The notes under the pieces are model-generated. The model saw only the letters and a program-made list of their open reading frames with translations. It was not told where the DNA came from and searched no databases. Position numbers and translations under genes: made by a program. A stretch of DNA of 64,000 nt from Echinostoma caproni. Its lineage: Eukaryota; Platyhelminthes; Trematoda; Plagiorchiida; Echinostomatidae. Numbering within the stretch: the stretch's first letter is position 1; every line of letters begins with the position of its first letter. Of the stretch, positions 37,200 to 48,960 are shown one piece after another. The stretch spans positions 6,159 to 70,158 of the forward strand of contig UZAN01040282.1 of NCBI GenBank assembly GCA_900618425.1. Reading direction: 5' to 3'.

Positions 37200-37395
37200 A
37201 AAAGACGGGTTGTGTTGTATCGTGTACATTCAAAACGAGAAATGTTCTGATCAGCCACTCGGTATATAAGTGGGTAGTTTTCTTGCTTGTGAGGTCCCCA
37301 GTTTGATCCGCAGTTGAATTCGCATTACTGATGAGACACCACCAGGACAACGCAGCTGTACACTGCTGCATAGTTTTCCAGCTCACACCTCAATT
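37200..37395 (+). ncRNA. Copy B of hammerhead-bearing terminal repeat
   Basis: Plus strand: CTGATGAG (37328-37335), then a GGAC-ended stem II region, then AACGCAGC, loop TGTACACT, GCTGC, ATAG. The second core box has lost GA from GAAA, but stem III (GCAGC with GCTGC) is perfect. An upstream block 'TGTGAGGTCCCCAGTTTGATC' (first 20 bases) is shared with copy D. Together with copy A it forms an imperfect inverted repeat of about 400 bp centred near 37.2 kb. Confidence 0.55.
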
Positions 37396-38686
37396 ACATG
37401 ACGAATTCATCCTACGATTAATTTTATTCGTCGTGCTACTGTTTACCCAAATACAGCTTATTCTTGAATTAAAACTGGCAAACAGAAACACAATTCCATT
37501 TGCATGACTAGAATCAATAATTACCATTAAATTCGGTTAAACATAAGGTGATTTTTCAAAACACATCGCACTCAATATCGTATAGAACTTGACGATGTTG
37601 CCAGTTCTTAGTTCTACTATTCGTTAGATACTGAAACCGCAAGATTAACTTAGGCCTTCCTCTTTATAAAACATATTGGAAAGCATTATCCGTAAAGCAA
37701 AATGCTTGAGGTTACCTCAAACCGCTAGATTCGCTAACCTTTGCGTGAAACTCATTTAATGGCACAGCTTTCTTGACTTGAACTGAATTAATTAGTACGC
37801 TGCGAGTGTTTAACCATACGTGTGAAGGTAGACAGTGATATAGAGTGGGGGGTGGCTGCGTATGCAATGCGCAAATGCTGATTCTGCTAGTAGATTAGAT
37901 ACAGGACTGAGTGACAACCGAGAAAGTTATATCTTGAGAAGAGTGTGTGTATGCGTGTGTGAAAGAGAAAAACGAGTGAGGGAGCGATTAACCTGTTGAT
38001 CTATCAATCATATTGCCGTACAAAACCAATCACTTGAATGATCGACACTCGGTTGTTATCGATGCATTCGCCAGATGAGTGCAACAGCGGTACGCATTTG
38101 CTGGAGGACGCAGTCGAGAAAAGCACTTAACAACTTAGAAGAGACAACATTTAGCACAGTTGAATATTTTTGGAAATTTTAATGGGAAGGGAGGAAATGT
38201 TCAGATAAAACTGCGAGTCTAGTAGCTGCTATTTCGTTCTTGTCATTCAAGTTATTTTATTTCTAACGGTATAAATGTACTTAGTTTCAAAACGAAATCA
38301 TTATGCCCACCATTTCTGGTCAGCTTTTGTTCTCTGTATCTCGAATGTATGCGCATGTTAATTATGGCCAACCATCGGATTTTCGTATCATCCTATTTTG
38401 CGTGGTAAGAGCATGTATCGGAATTATTTACTGAAAGTGTGCAGACTGAAAAGAAAGAACATGTGCTTATATTTGTCAATCCAGGTGGCAAATGTGAAAC
38501 AACCTTTCAACCTGGACCACATGTTTAACAGGAAACGCACAATCAGTTGTGACTTTGATTATTGAAAGGAGTAATTGGATACAGGCGATAGATTACTAGA
38601 CCGTTTGTTCACAGTTGTGGTCAATAAACTGAACTCATTTCTTTCTATTACCCTGCACTATGATGCACCCTAGAATGCCCCATACA
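37396..38686. other. Unassigned stretch
   Basis: No gene recognised. Confidence 0.55.
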
Positions 38687-38750
38687 TATATATATATATG
38701 TACATATGTATATATATATGTACATATGTATATATATATGTATATATATA
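38687..38750. repeat. AT-rich microsatellite (TA and GTACATATGTA units)
   Basis: Alternating TA runs with a repeating TATATGTACATATGTA pattern, directly followed by a palindrome. ORFs across it on both strands are low-complexity artefacts. Confidence 0.95.
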
Positions 38751-38836
38751 AGTTTGTTTTGATAACTTCAAACCACTTACGTGATATATATATATATATA
38801 TCACGTAAGGGAAGTTTGAAGTTATCAAAACCGACT
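38751..38836. repeat. Long near-perfect palindrome (hairpin or MITE-like)
   Basis: TTTTGATAACTTCAAAC (38757-38773) returns as GTTTGAAGTTATCAAAA (38814-38830), and CTTACGTGATATAT mirrors ATATATCACGTAAG. Only about three bases in each arm do not match. Outer bases extend the symmetry to about 38751-38836. It is embedded in TA-rich DNA, as expected for a TA-targeting miniature element, but a recombination-derived hairpin is equally possible. Confidence 0.85.
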
Positions 38837-39245
38837 TTTTTATATGTCCGAAACAAAACAAAGCAAGTTTAATTATTATGAGTTCTTCGACCTGCTACCG
38901 ATAAAGACGCATGCGGTAGTCGATTGACAAAACAGCAAAAGCCTGTTCTCATTGCACATTTCACACAATTTAAATATCAGGAAAGCGACACTGTTACATA
39001 ACATATTTTTGTTCTAAACGAATTCGGTTCACGCCGTCAGCGGACCGAGAAATATCTTTTTTCAGTCTTCGAATATTCGTGTTGTGTTTGGTGTGTCTGG
39101 ACATCATTTTCCGACTTTAATGGTAAATGATAATGTTCTCTTGACATCCATTTACCTGAACAACAACAGTTCACCAGTTCATACTGAACTCAGGGTCAGT
39201 TGAAGGCTGGCAACTAGCCACCGGTAATACCGAACTGCCGTGATG
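38837..39245. other. Unassigned stretch
   Basis: No gene recognised. Confidence 0.5.
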
Positions 39246-39489
39246 ACATTTAAACAAATGACCAATGAACTTTCCAAAGTTCTTGTGCAGCATTCACATT
39301 TGAATCATTTCCTTTGTTTTTCATCCGTTTTTCGCTTGAAATGTACCGCAGTACTAAAATCTGTACGTCCCTCGTTCGGGAAGAACACAAGTCACTGAAC
39401 TGGAGTGGGCTGACTGTGGTCATGTCGAGAAAGACTTGCAGGGTCAACGGATGAAATGTGTATAGCATTGCCAATACTAAGAGAACCGG

Positions 39490-40200
39490 TCACGTACCAC
39501 CTGATGTGAGTTGAATAGGTGTCTCTATCTCTGTGCTAGAATCTGCCGAGCTTATGTTCGTATTCCGGTGGTCTATCAGAGGAGGGTTTTGTAGAGCCTT
39601 GTCTCCTGGTCCTTTGTCTGAGGTGGTTGGTTTGTCTGGTCTACACAACACTTTCCACAGTGAGTTTTCGTATAACTGATCCATCTCGTTTTATAATCAT
39701 TCCGGGAATCCAGCTCTCCAAACTCTTACAAACATCGCGTACATAAACGCGATCTTCTGCTTCAAGCTTTCTCATTTTGACGTTATTCATTTTAGCATTG
39801 GATGCTTCCTCAATATCCTGCGCGCTCGGACCGATTGCATGAAGGACGGCCTCCATTGGTCGATCTAAAAATAATTCAGCTGACTGCTTCTGTTTTGGGG
39901 TGGCTGGACTTGATCAGAGAACGTTTAAACGTGTGAAAAAGTCGTTCTACTTTACCGTTCGATCGCTGATGATACACTGGAGAACAAGCATGGTGAATGC
40001 CATTTAACGAACAGAATACCGCGAATTGTGAAAATGTAGACCATGAGCCTTTATCTGAAACCAGGACTTTCGGCAAACTGGGCTAATAATCTATTGAGGT
40101 TTGTTATGACGGCAGATGTAGTTATAATATGCATTAAAAAAGCTTGGGGCCACTTGGAGTATGCATTGATAATTGTTGACAGAATGTTGAAAATCGGTTC
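39490..40200 (-). mobile_element. Ty3/gypsy-like integrase remnant
   Basis: Minus-strand frames read 'INAYSKWPQAF' (about 40170; family VDAYSKWPE), 'PKVLVSDKGSW' (about 40070, second catalytic Asp kept), 'HHACSPVYHQRSNGKVERL' (about 40000-39940, third catalytic Glu kept), then 'LHAIGPSAQDIEEASN' and a C-terminal 'VYVRDVCKSLESWIPGMII' (about 39745; family V-x-V-R barrel start). The last ORF ends in a polar tail (to 39490). The segment holding the first catalytic Asp is not recognisable. The homology stops abruptly near 40.2 kb, next to a hammerhead-like hairpin on the other strand. Different sequence from the 21-23 kb copy, so a separate family. Confidence 0.75.
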
Positions 40201-40225
40201 TCGTAGCTCGGGTAAACTGAATTTC

Positions 40226-40323
40226 ATTTCGCCTGTTCGCCACTTCACAAGGACTGATGATGTCACCTCGGCTGGTGATGAAACGTTTACAAACAAATTG
40301 CCACCTCGGTGAACAGGCGAAAT
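40226..40323 (+). ncRNA. Hammerhead-like ribozyme fold in a long hairpin
   Basis: ATTTCGCCTGTTCGCC (40226-40241) pairs with GGTGAACAGGCGAAAT (40308-40323): 16 bp with one G-U pair. Inside are CTGATGA (40254-40260), a stem II of TCACC/GGTGA (40263-40267 with 40274-40278, plus a possible G-U) closed by a TCGGCT loop, and GAAAC (40280-40284). A GTTT/AAAC mini-stem (40285-40294) sits at the stem III position. This is the arrangement of a type I hammerhead with a long closing stem I. The cleavage triplet is not clear and the inner part of stem I is imperfect, so self-cleavage is uncertain. Confidence 0.62.
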
Positions 40324-40329
40324 GGCATT

Positions 40330-41930
40330 GATAATTATTAGGTAAGAAATAATTTCAACCGAGATAGCAAACTTACTGTGAAGGCGTAAACGGGGCTCCG
40401 CGGAAGGCCTCAGTGATTTGGGTTTAGCCTTGGGCGGTATTTCAGATGCAATTAAACACTTGTAAAGGTTTTAACCACGTGCTCAACTTGCTGATCCATT
40501 AATGGTCAAGATGATAGTTCTACCATTTTTGTATTTTCACTGTCTCGCAGGTTGCTCGGAAGCCTCCACAGAGAACCTATTGTAATAGTTGTGTCATAGC
40601 CATGTCATGAGAGCGTTGGTGAGTGGGCAGGGGTTGTGCGGCCTTTTGGGGAAGACGCTAATTGTATGAGAACTCGGACTGTGTGGCCCGGAATCAACCT
40701 GCCAGTGTATTTCGAGTGAATTCAAACAGGGGTTGGTCCTGCATACTACACCAAAAAGTATCACATTCTGTAATAATGTGTTCTACGAATTACTTATGCC
40801 AGATCATTGTGGCGTTAACTGGTTAACTGCGCATCGCATCCTCGAAAGCAAACCTAATATCAGAATCAATGGTGATTGAGGCGACTGCACTATCTCTCTG
40901 ACGAAGACGACTGCCATCATCAGCTATTAGCCTGAATTGGTCATCGGCGTGTCAAAACACTTGTCGTTTTATTGGAACGGATGTCTCAATCGTAACCCAA
41001 TAGCATTGTGGCCCAAAGTTTTAACCGATTTTCAGGGTGTACCAGGACTCTGGTCCTCTTACTACCGAGGACGGAAAAGGGAGCAAGATAAATTCTCCTC
41101 CCTACAATATCTTGTGAAACATTTTGACTGCAAAAATTAATGCAAGCGATTTCTTTTTTGCTTTGATTATAGTTCTGTTCTGCTGCCAAAAGTGCTCCGA
41201 AATCATGATTTACTTACTACCTTACGACTGCTGGCTGGTAATTCATGCAACAAAATGGCTGACATGGCACATTCTGGAGTGTCAATTGCTATGATCACGA
41301 GTAATTATAGATCACAGTGAGTGAGAATTGAGCATTGAGCGTAAGAATTCTTTTGATTGCAACGAGTGCGTTCTCAAATACAGGCGACTAGCGTAATTTG
41401 CTGTTTCGTTTCGGCCCGTAGTAAATACGTTTGTGGTGAAAAAATTATGACAGTAATTCCCGAGCCCATGAAAGGATTACAAAATTTCTTTATTTTTGGG
41501 TGTGAGTATTCGCTCTGTTCCCGAAATTTTCGTCGGATCGAGTATCCAACCAGGGCTATCAATGATTGACCCCAAGTAATTGATACTAGATAGCCCAAAC
41601 AAACACTTTTGGGGATAAAGTCGGAAACTAGACTCGGAAATCTGTTGCACTAATTAGATGTCTTACGTGCCCATTATTCAGATCCAGTGAACTAAGGCAT
41701 GATTCAAACTCTAATCACAATAAAAAATAAAAGTCAATTTTTTAAAATAAAACAATTGCCGAAGTAAGCATTGATTTTTTCATCCATTATCTAACATCAG
41801 TTGGTTCCATTTAGATCAGTCAAATCGGTTCACACCAATTTTGTTCCAGTACAATCTTGTGTTCAACTATCGTCTATTTCAATCTTTAATCGACCGATTT
41901 CTTACGCTTATTCGGCCTGACACACCTATC
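40330..41930. other. Unassigned stretch
   Basis: No gene recognised; short ORFs at 40.9-41.6 kb occur on both strands without motifs. Confidence 0.5.
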
Positions 41931-41934
41931 TTAT

Positions 41935-42785
41935 TCCCATCATTCTGGAGGGACCATCACAACGACACTTCACCCTGACGCGGTGTGATGGCTTGGGTGC
42001 TTCCATGACCCTGCGCGACACACAGGATAGTTTTCACAGCAGCAGATTCAATCATGCTTGAAAGGACAATGAGTAGAGGCCNGGCCAAACAAGACTCCCT
42101 TCACAGTTCCAGCTGCTTGGGCATGGCCTGCGTTACTTTCATTATCCACTCTCGCCCCTGTAGAGATCACTCCAGCAAATAAACTCGGGAGAGGGGGTTC
42201 ACCCGTCAAAGCACTCCGCTAGGTGGACGTAGGAGAGCGGGACCTGGGTTTCCTTTCAACGGCGGGNCAAGTCTTCGTAATTCATTGGACAGCTACTGCC
42301 CGCCCAAGGACAGCAGCCCCCAGCCAATAAGATGTTGTTTTGCCCACGTTCCGCTTGTATCATTTGGTGCATGAGGCTAACGGCCGATCCCGAAAAGTAG
42401 ACCAATAATCAACGCACCAGCGAACAATACACTGAATCGCAAACCAAAGGCCTTACGTGACAGGTCTCTAGAAGTTCCCACACGCGTACTCTGGTCACGC
42501 CATGGCCTTAGATCTACTGTAGTACTAACGTACTCCAGGCTCTTGCAGCGAGATGGAGTGAACGGAAGTGCGCGACAGGATGTCCCTCGACTCGTATTCT
42601 CACAGCTCGAAACGATACGAGGCTTCGTGGATGAAGACCGACAGTGAGGGAACAACAGTTGGGTGACAATACCATCGAAACATGGGATGGAAAGGAAACA
42701 TCGGCAGACAGATCCTCCATGGGTAGGTTTAAACGTAATCCTGCAAGGTAGAGCAAGTGCTATGCCGCAAATCAAAACGGTCCAG
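41935..42785 (-). other. GC-rich block, repeat-like, 132-codon minus ORF
   Basis: Base composition rises sharply over about 850 bp, with ambiguous bases at 42082 and 42267 as is common in collapsed repeats. On the minus strand an ORF (42775-42377) ends in a hydrophobic 'VLFAGALIIGLLFGIG'. I recognise no domain. It may be the 5' region of a retroelement or an unrelated repeat; no second copy lies in this window. Confidence 0.35.
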
Positions 42786-43280
42786 TGAGATACAAGCGCT
42801 CAAGATAAACTGTTACTGATGCGGTTGCAAAAATTTACACCACATCCCACTGCGCAAATCAGACTTTTAAGTCAAAAGCTCCAGTCAAAGAAAAAGCCTT
42901 CTTTGGTCTGGGCTGCCACGAAGTATACCGTGTCCTAAAGTCTTAAGCACCCATTTGATAAACCTCTTTCCTGTCTGTCTAGGTCTTCCTCTCAATTCCA
43001 AATAATTTCAGATGCTTCCTAATTACGCCACCCATTGAATATCACTCGGTGACTTAACATCAAGGTCAACCATTCAGAAGTTATGGAATTGTTGAAACAG
43101 AAATCTCCTTTTCAGCTTTTGCGGAAGGGTAAACTGCAGTAGTTCATTTCAACCTTGCGATTCCATTATGCAAATAACCGAGGCCAATTCCGAGTCTACG
43201 GCACTTTTTCCACCGAAATTTTTCATTTGGACAGATATATCTTATCCGTGGATGGATTATCGATGAAGTGTTACCTTGCA
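42786..43280. other. Unassigned stretch
   Basis: No gene recognised. Confidence 0.45.
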
Positions 43281-43284
43281 TACA

Positions 43285-43490
43285 GAAGGCTCAATCGGTA
43301 TTCTTCAACTTGAAAGATCTGAGGGGCGGCCGCGACATCCGCCTGTCCGAAAAGGTATGTTGCCGCAGTTCGGCCAACGCTGGTGTACAACGCGGCAATG
43401 CACAGTGTCTGTACGCGTGCTATCATATAGAATGACAAATTCAATGCAACTTCTCATGCATTCAGGTATCGATCACGAATAGTTTGGGTC
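43285..43490 (+). mobile_element. RTE-clade LINE, short RT scrap
   Basis: One plus frame reads 'FNLKDLRGGRDIRLSEK' (about 43306-43356), the RTE pattern of Asn-Leu-x-x-Leu-Trp then Asp-Ile-x-Leu-Ser-x-Lys. After a frame change comes 'AAVRPTLVY' (about 43365), matching the AVR-x-x-LLYG step that follows in this clade. Only about 200 bp are alignable. Dead fragment. Confidence 0.55.
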
Positions 43491-43494
43491 AGCC

Positions 43495-46400
43495 TTAAGA
43501 AGGTCCATTCCCAACCCGAAGTTTTACGGTTCGGGTCTCGATAGTGCGCATGGCAAATGTACCGTACGAAAGACGAAATAGTTGACCTTCAAGTAGTGTT
43601 CTTTGAAAAACACAGTGACATTCTTTTCGAGAAACGTTTCGTCATTCTGTTGCCTAGAATGGGTCAGTTCCGCTGCAAATGACCGATGGCTAGGAATTAC
43701 AAATTGTGACAGTTCTTTCTTTAGCCGAAAGGGTAAAATAGTTAATCGAATACTACTTTGGCAAGAAAAAAGGTAAGTTATAAAAACTAAGTGTCTATTG
43801 AACAAAATCATCAGACCACCACGTGGGTAAACCAACGGATCTTCGCTCGACTTAAAACGGCCCATCTTATTAGTACTTCTAGGGATTTTTTCTGAAACTT
43901 CCTAATAAATAACTCACCTGCTCTTTCTCCAAAATGTTGCAGGTTTGCTGGGTTTTTCTGCATTACCTGCAAAACATACGTGTAGCACAGTCAGATTATC
44001 ACACATCAGATCACATGAGCTTTGGAACGATCGAACACATTGGAACTGGACGCGCATGACTGATGCGTAAAAAGCAGCTGTCAGTTCGATTGCCTATCAC
44101 AACAAAGGGTTTATTCAGTTTTATGCGGATACTGCATATTTTAGGCCCGATAAAATCGGAAACCTGTGTCGAGATTATAACCATCGGGTGTACAGCTAAA
44201 TCGCTGGAATATCGTAATTGTTTTCTTTTTAAAGAAGAAGAAACGCTCGTTCAAATTTTGTTCAAAATTGTGCGAACAAGATAAGTATACAGAAAATGCA
44301 AAGACATCAGTTGAACTTTGAACCGACCTGAAGGAACCATCAGTGATCGGTATTAATTTTTTTGAATACCTGGTTACCATCAATTTTCAAATGAAGTGGA
44401 GAGCTACCTGGGGACATTGGAAACAAAAGCGTTGAATAGCAGTTCCTGGAATGGAAATCACGTGCTCCGTGTTGATTTCACGGTGATGTTCATGTCTTCT
44501 TTAACACCGCTCTTTACATTTAATCTTTCATGGGAACACTTTCTATCTGTTTTTCAGTGTAAAATTTCTTCAACTTGATTGTAGTCCAGGATATTTGCAC
44601 TGCTCTTTCCAACGCTTATTGCACAACATAGCTGATCGCCATCCATCACGCAGACCCCATTGGTAGACAAAATGCTAGCATTTCTAGATGAAATTGCTTA
44701 AAATGTGAACGCCCTAGAGAAATACTCGCAAGCTGATAAGCACTCCGTGCATTTTGTGCTATATGTTTCATCCACATCAGATCGTGTGTAAGTGTTGTCC
44801 AACAAATTTGTGCAAATTGTGCCGGAAAAGAGATTTGTTTGTTTCTTTCAATCGATGGTAAATGCCTCTAGCCAGGTACTGACTTGCACCATGCAGTGTA
44901 ACAGAAACTCCAGTGCTTACTTTGCACTCGGTTCTACATCCATCCAGGGCTTATTTCTATCATCCATCCCCGCGCACTGAGCGACATGAGAAGGGGTATG
45001 TGACCCAAAATGTTTAACAAATGTTTAACTTATTGGTAAAGCTAAGCGCAACTGGTTATATAAATTTTTGTATCTTGTGTTAGCCATGCGTACATAAAAA
45101 AATTCCACAGTGAACTTGAAACAGCAGTTCCATGAAACCCATGTGGTGAATAAATCGTTTTCATTCGGAATGTCCATCGATCTCCGTTGAAAAATAGAAA
45201 ATTCAATATCTCACCTGACGCCGATGTTGAATGGATTTATGCTTAGCCAAAATATTAAGCTCATACCACCACCAGATGTTTTGACAAAGTTTGAAAATGT
45301 TTAATCCATGAAGGTTACTGGTCTCACTTCTGCTCGTTATCGCCCTGCCAATGAGACCTTCCACACACAGCAGAAAGTTAACATGTGCAACCGAGCTCAG
45401 ATGGTTGCCATTATTAAGAAATTATCCAATTCAATGAAACATATTGTGAAAGATGGGATTTGCACTCCAGAAAAATGTATTATTATGGAATGATACACTC
45501 CACTCTCAGATTGTGAAGGCAATCTGCATTCTATCGCACTGCACGAATTAGACTCAAATCGATCGTTCACTTTTCCTCTTCGGTTAGTGCTATCTAGTCT
45601 TGGCACTGGAATTGCGGTACAATCGTTTCAGGTCATCTATCCTCACTGATCGTCCGCGTTATCGCCAAATAACAACATGAGTTGTGTAAGGTAATCTGCG
45701 AGAATCTGTTAGTTCATCGGCATCAAAGTGTAAAATAATCGATCAGATGACTTGTTACAGAAGGATGTAGTTTTAGCACATACAGAAAGTTGCAAACGGC
45801 TGAAATTATGTGAATGTATAAATGAAACCCCTTTCTGAAAATGTAACAATGAGTCAACCACTTACTTCCTGTTCAATGTGCTTTTATGATATTGACAGCC
45901 TCTCCTGCATGATTCACTTTTGATCAAATTTTATATTTTTAGCTTTCTGATAACTCACTGAAGCATCATCAATAGATGAAAACTGTCAGTGCTTCATTCA
46001 CATTTGGTTGTAGAATAATGAGAAATCAGAAGTTTTATTCAGAAACAATAAGATGGGTACATGATAGATCTGAAACTTAGAAAAGAATTCTTCAGAGTTT
46101 AAGACAAGAATTTGAATTTTCAACAAAATTTCATTTGAGCCAGCAAGAAATAGAATTGTCATGGTTCATTGCGAATAATCAGCCCGAAATCGCTAAGTTC
46201 AATATGTAATACGAAAGTTCCCAAATCGTTAGTGGGAAATCGTTACTCGTCAACCCACGTACTGATTGTCACATTCTCATCTCCATCTGACAATAGATTC
46301 CAATACAGCATGTCGGATTCATTAGTAGTTGGGTCTTCATCTCGATTAGCCAGTTAGCCAGACTTTAGTTTTTCTCTAAACTGCGGCATAATTTATAAGT

Positions 46401-47655
46401 GCAGCTCTTTTACCGCAATCATACATGCGTTGATATACTTTTCTATGTCAATCTAGGAGGAACGTTTTCCCAACCATGACGTTATGCCCTTGCACTTAGT
46501 AAGATGTGAACAATCACCTATCAAACCCGGTCATTCCAAAATTAGATCGCATTTTAGTGCCCAATGAGAATCAGTCTCTCAAACATTTTACTACCACCTT
46601 CCGGAATTCGGAACGAATAGGAGGCTCACGAATTTTCACGTGAAGAAATATACTGAAAATGCTGATTTTCTCGGCTATGCATGAACGAATCATCTATTGA
46701 AATCTCTTGCACTATGAACATGAGGCGGTCTTTGCCTAATGGTAACCAAGTTCACATCTGTTTGACTATTATTTTACACAGCAAAAATCTCCATTATATA
46801 CGATCAGCTCCTATCGGCAATAAGATTGATAAGGTGGTGTGAGGAAACGCTACACAATTTCTGGTAAGAATATCCCAGGTCTAAAAACATAATTCACGAA
46901 TAACCCAGTAAACGGCGGTTATTGAAGCCTTATTTGAGCCATAGTAGTACCCAATCGTCTGCGATCGACTGTGGTGCTTTTGTCAATATTATAAGTACTA
47001 TCTGAATGACTCAACTTACTTTTATAGACCGGTTTCACAGTGTTTGTATCTTATCAGGTATATTTATCCGATACTTCTCTGTCCATTTATTTTACAATTA
47101 GTATCAATAATTTACCATAAATTTACATTGATTTCGAATTTGCTTAAACCAAACACACTTTACTGAAAAATAAACTACCACATAATCATCGGAATGCATC
47201 TCCGGGGTTAGGCGTGTGTCTTGAAACTACTCCTAGAAGCGTGATACAGAGATTGAGGTTACCTACTTCCTGCGAACACTTACACAATTACTGACTTCAC
47301 TCTATTGTTGGTCTGTACCAGTGCGTATGCTGTCTGCGGATGGATAATTCGATCCGGGAAAATATGACTGATGCGTGTGTGCATATTCCTTGCTTAACCT
47401 GTTTAAAAAGCAACCTTCTTGAGAGTCACGATGGCAAGATATGAACTGACGACATTCGGATTGATGTGATGTGATTAAACCATACTCCAATGATACCGTT
47501 TGTTTTTGCTTTAATTTGAGTATGCTGCTGCCATAAAATCCAACTTTCATATCACCAAGTTCCGTTGACAGACACTTACAATGATATTGTCACCCGATGT
47601 GAAATATCAGTAAGAACGTCTTTTCTTAAACTTTTAAGACAACAATTAAATCTGA
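43495..47655. other. Unassigned gene-poor stretch
   Basis: No recognised gene over about 4 kb. A 113-codon minus ORF (43865-43524) and a short acidic minus-strand frame at about 46.2-46.35 kb ('SDGDENVTISTWVDE') look protein-like but have no family I can name. Confidence 0.5.
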
Positions 47656-47660
47656 TAACG

Positions 47661-48960
47661 TCTTCAAACATCCGGTTTCACGTGTGTGATGCCTATTTAT
47701 AAAATGCCTGAAGTTAGGTTTCTCATATTTTCCGTTCACTAAAGCGCAAACTTTTGCTTTATAGCACTTGACGATGAATTTCCTGCACTAAATAAATAAA
47801 TAAAATCCATCTCGTTGTATCAAATGAAAGAAAAAAGTAATCACGGAACTTCTCTTGGGATAGATACTTTCATCACACGGAGTAGTCATAGCAGAAACAT
47901 TCAAAGCCGTGTACTGATTAAACTGAAAACAAATTGAATAATTCGTTAGAACCGATAGAAGACAAATTCTGCGAGATGTTAACATTTCTTTTAATCACTT
48001 CGGTCACTACAACGTAAAACAATCTGGTATTTATACAAGCAAGTTTTGGTAACTACAGTGTTAAAAAGGACAATAGTCGGGGTAACGGGCGAGAGGGTGG
48101 GGTGGGAAATCAGCCCCTGGCACAGCGGATGTCTGAACACATGCCCAAGTGATTGGCACAGTCGATGACGCAACAACTTCTTGCAGGTCAAACTGGTAAG
48201 AGAAATCCAGGGTCATCAATCGTAAAACGTATCATGGCAACTGGACACATCGTTGACCCACAAATGTCATTCAAGCCGTTATTACGTAACATCAGGAGTT
48301 AGACGTTTAGCAACGCGATGCTAATCAAGTTACATAACCCAATCTTGTGCGTACAAAAGTTGCTTACACAATCAGTCAGACTGCCATAGAACTGATTTCC
48401 CACCCCACCCTCTGCCCCGCTACCCTGACTATTGTCCGTTTTACCACTCTAGTTACCAAAACTTGCTTGTTTAACTGCCAGATTGTTTTACTTTGTAGCG
48501 ACTGAAGAGATTAAAAGAAATGTAAACGTCTCGCAGAATTTGCCTTCTTTCAGTTTTAAAGAATTGTATAAAGGGGACCCAATGTTTCAAATTGAATAAT
48601 GCTTCTTACATAGTAAAATCGAAGAATCTCTACATAAAATGTTAGCTTTATCTGAGACATACTCAGAATTCACAATTACAAAGACCGCTGCATCCAACAA
48701 GGTATGGTAAAATAGCTTTCGACATAGGACTGTAGATAGAAAGTTATCCACTCAAGCACAAATTGTATGGAAGACTCTATGGAGACGCCTAAACGGAGCA
48801 GTAAAACCCCACTCATCCACGTTGAAAGATTTATCACAAATAACTACAGGGAAGAATGATAAATTACCGATACTGAATTTTTTAATGTTTGCCAACTCGT
48901 TCACACACTTCGTGAAGCATGAAATAGCACACGCAGTAACTGGAGCCAACGGGCACCGCG
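47661..48960 (+). repeat. Tandem duplication, unit 1 (with foldback insertion)
   Basis: The parts 47661-47950 and 48605-48960 align in order with unit 2 (48961-49255 and 49268-49866). Shared blocks include 'GCAAACTTTTGCTTTATAGC', 'GGATAGATACTTTCATCA' and 'CCACGTTGAAAGATTTATCA'. The intervening 0.6 kb foldback element is missing from unit 2. Confidence 0.85.
47954..48556. mobile_element. Foldback-type element with ~160-bp inverted arms
   Basis: Left arm 47954-48113 and right arm 48392-48556 are inverted copies, about 88 per cent identical by eye over 156 aligned bases, around a 278-bp non-coding core. Each arm carries a G-quadruplex motif: GGGCGAGAGGGTGGGGTGGG at 48087-48106 on plus, and its counterpart at 48399-48418 on minus. 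The paired unit of the tandem duplication lacks this segment, so it behaves as a discrete insertion (or a clean loss). No transposase is encoded; a non-autonomous DNA element is the best guess. Confidence 0.72.

Noticed and set aside
38635..38872. Isoleucine/tyrosine-rich ORFs on both strands
   Set aside because: Translations of TA/GTACATATGTA microsatellite and palindrome.
43524..43865. 113-codon minus ORF as a gene
   Set aside because: No recognisable domain, no splice sites that I could defend; length compatible with chance.
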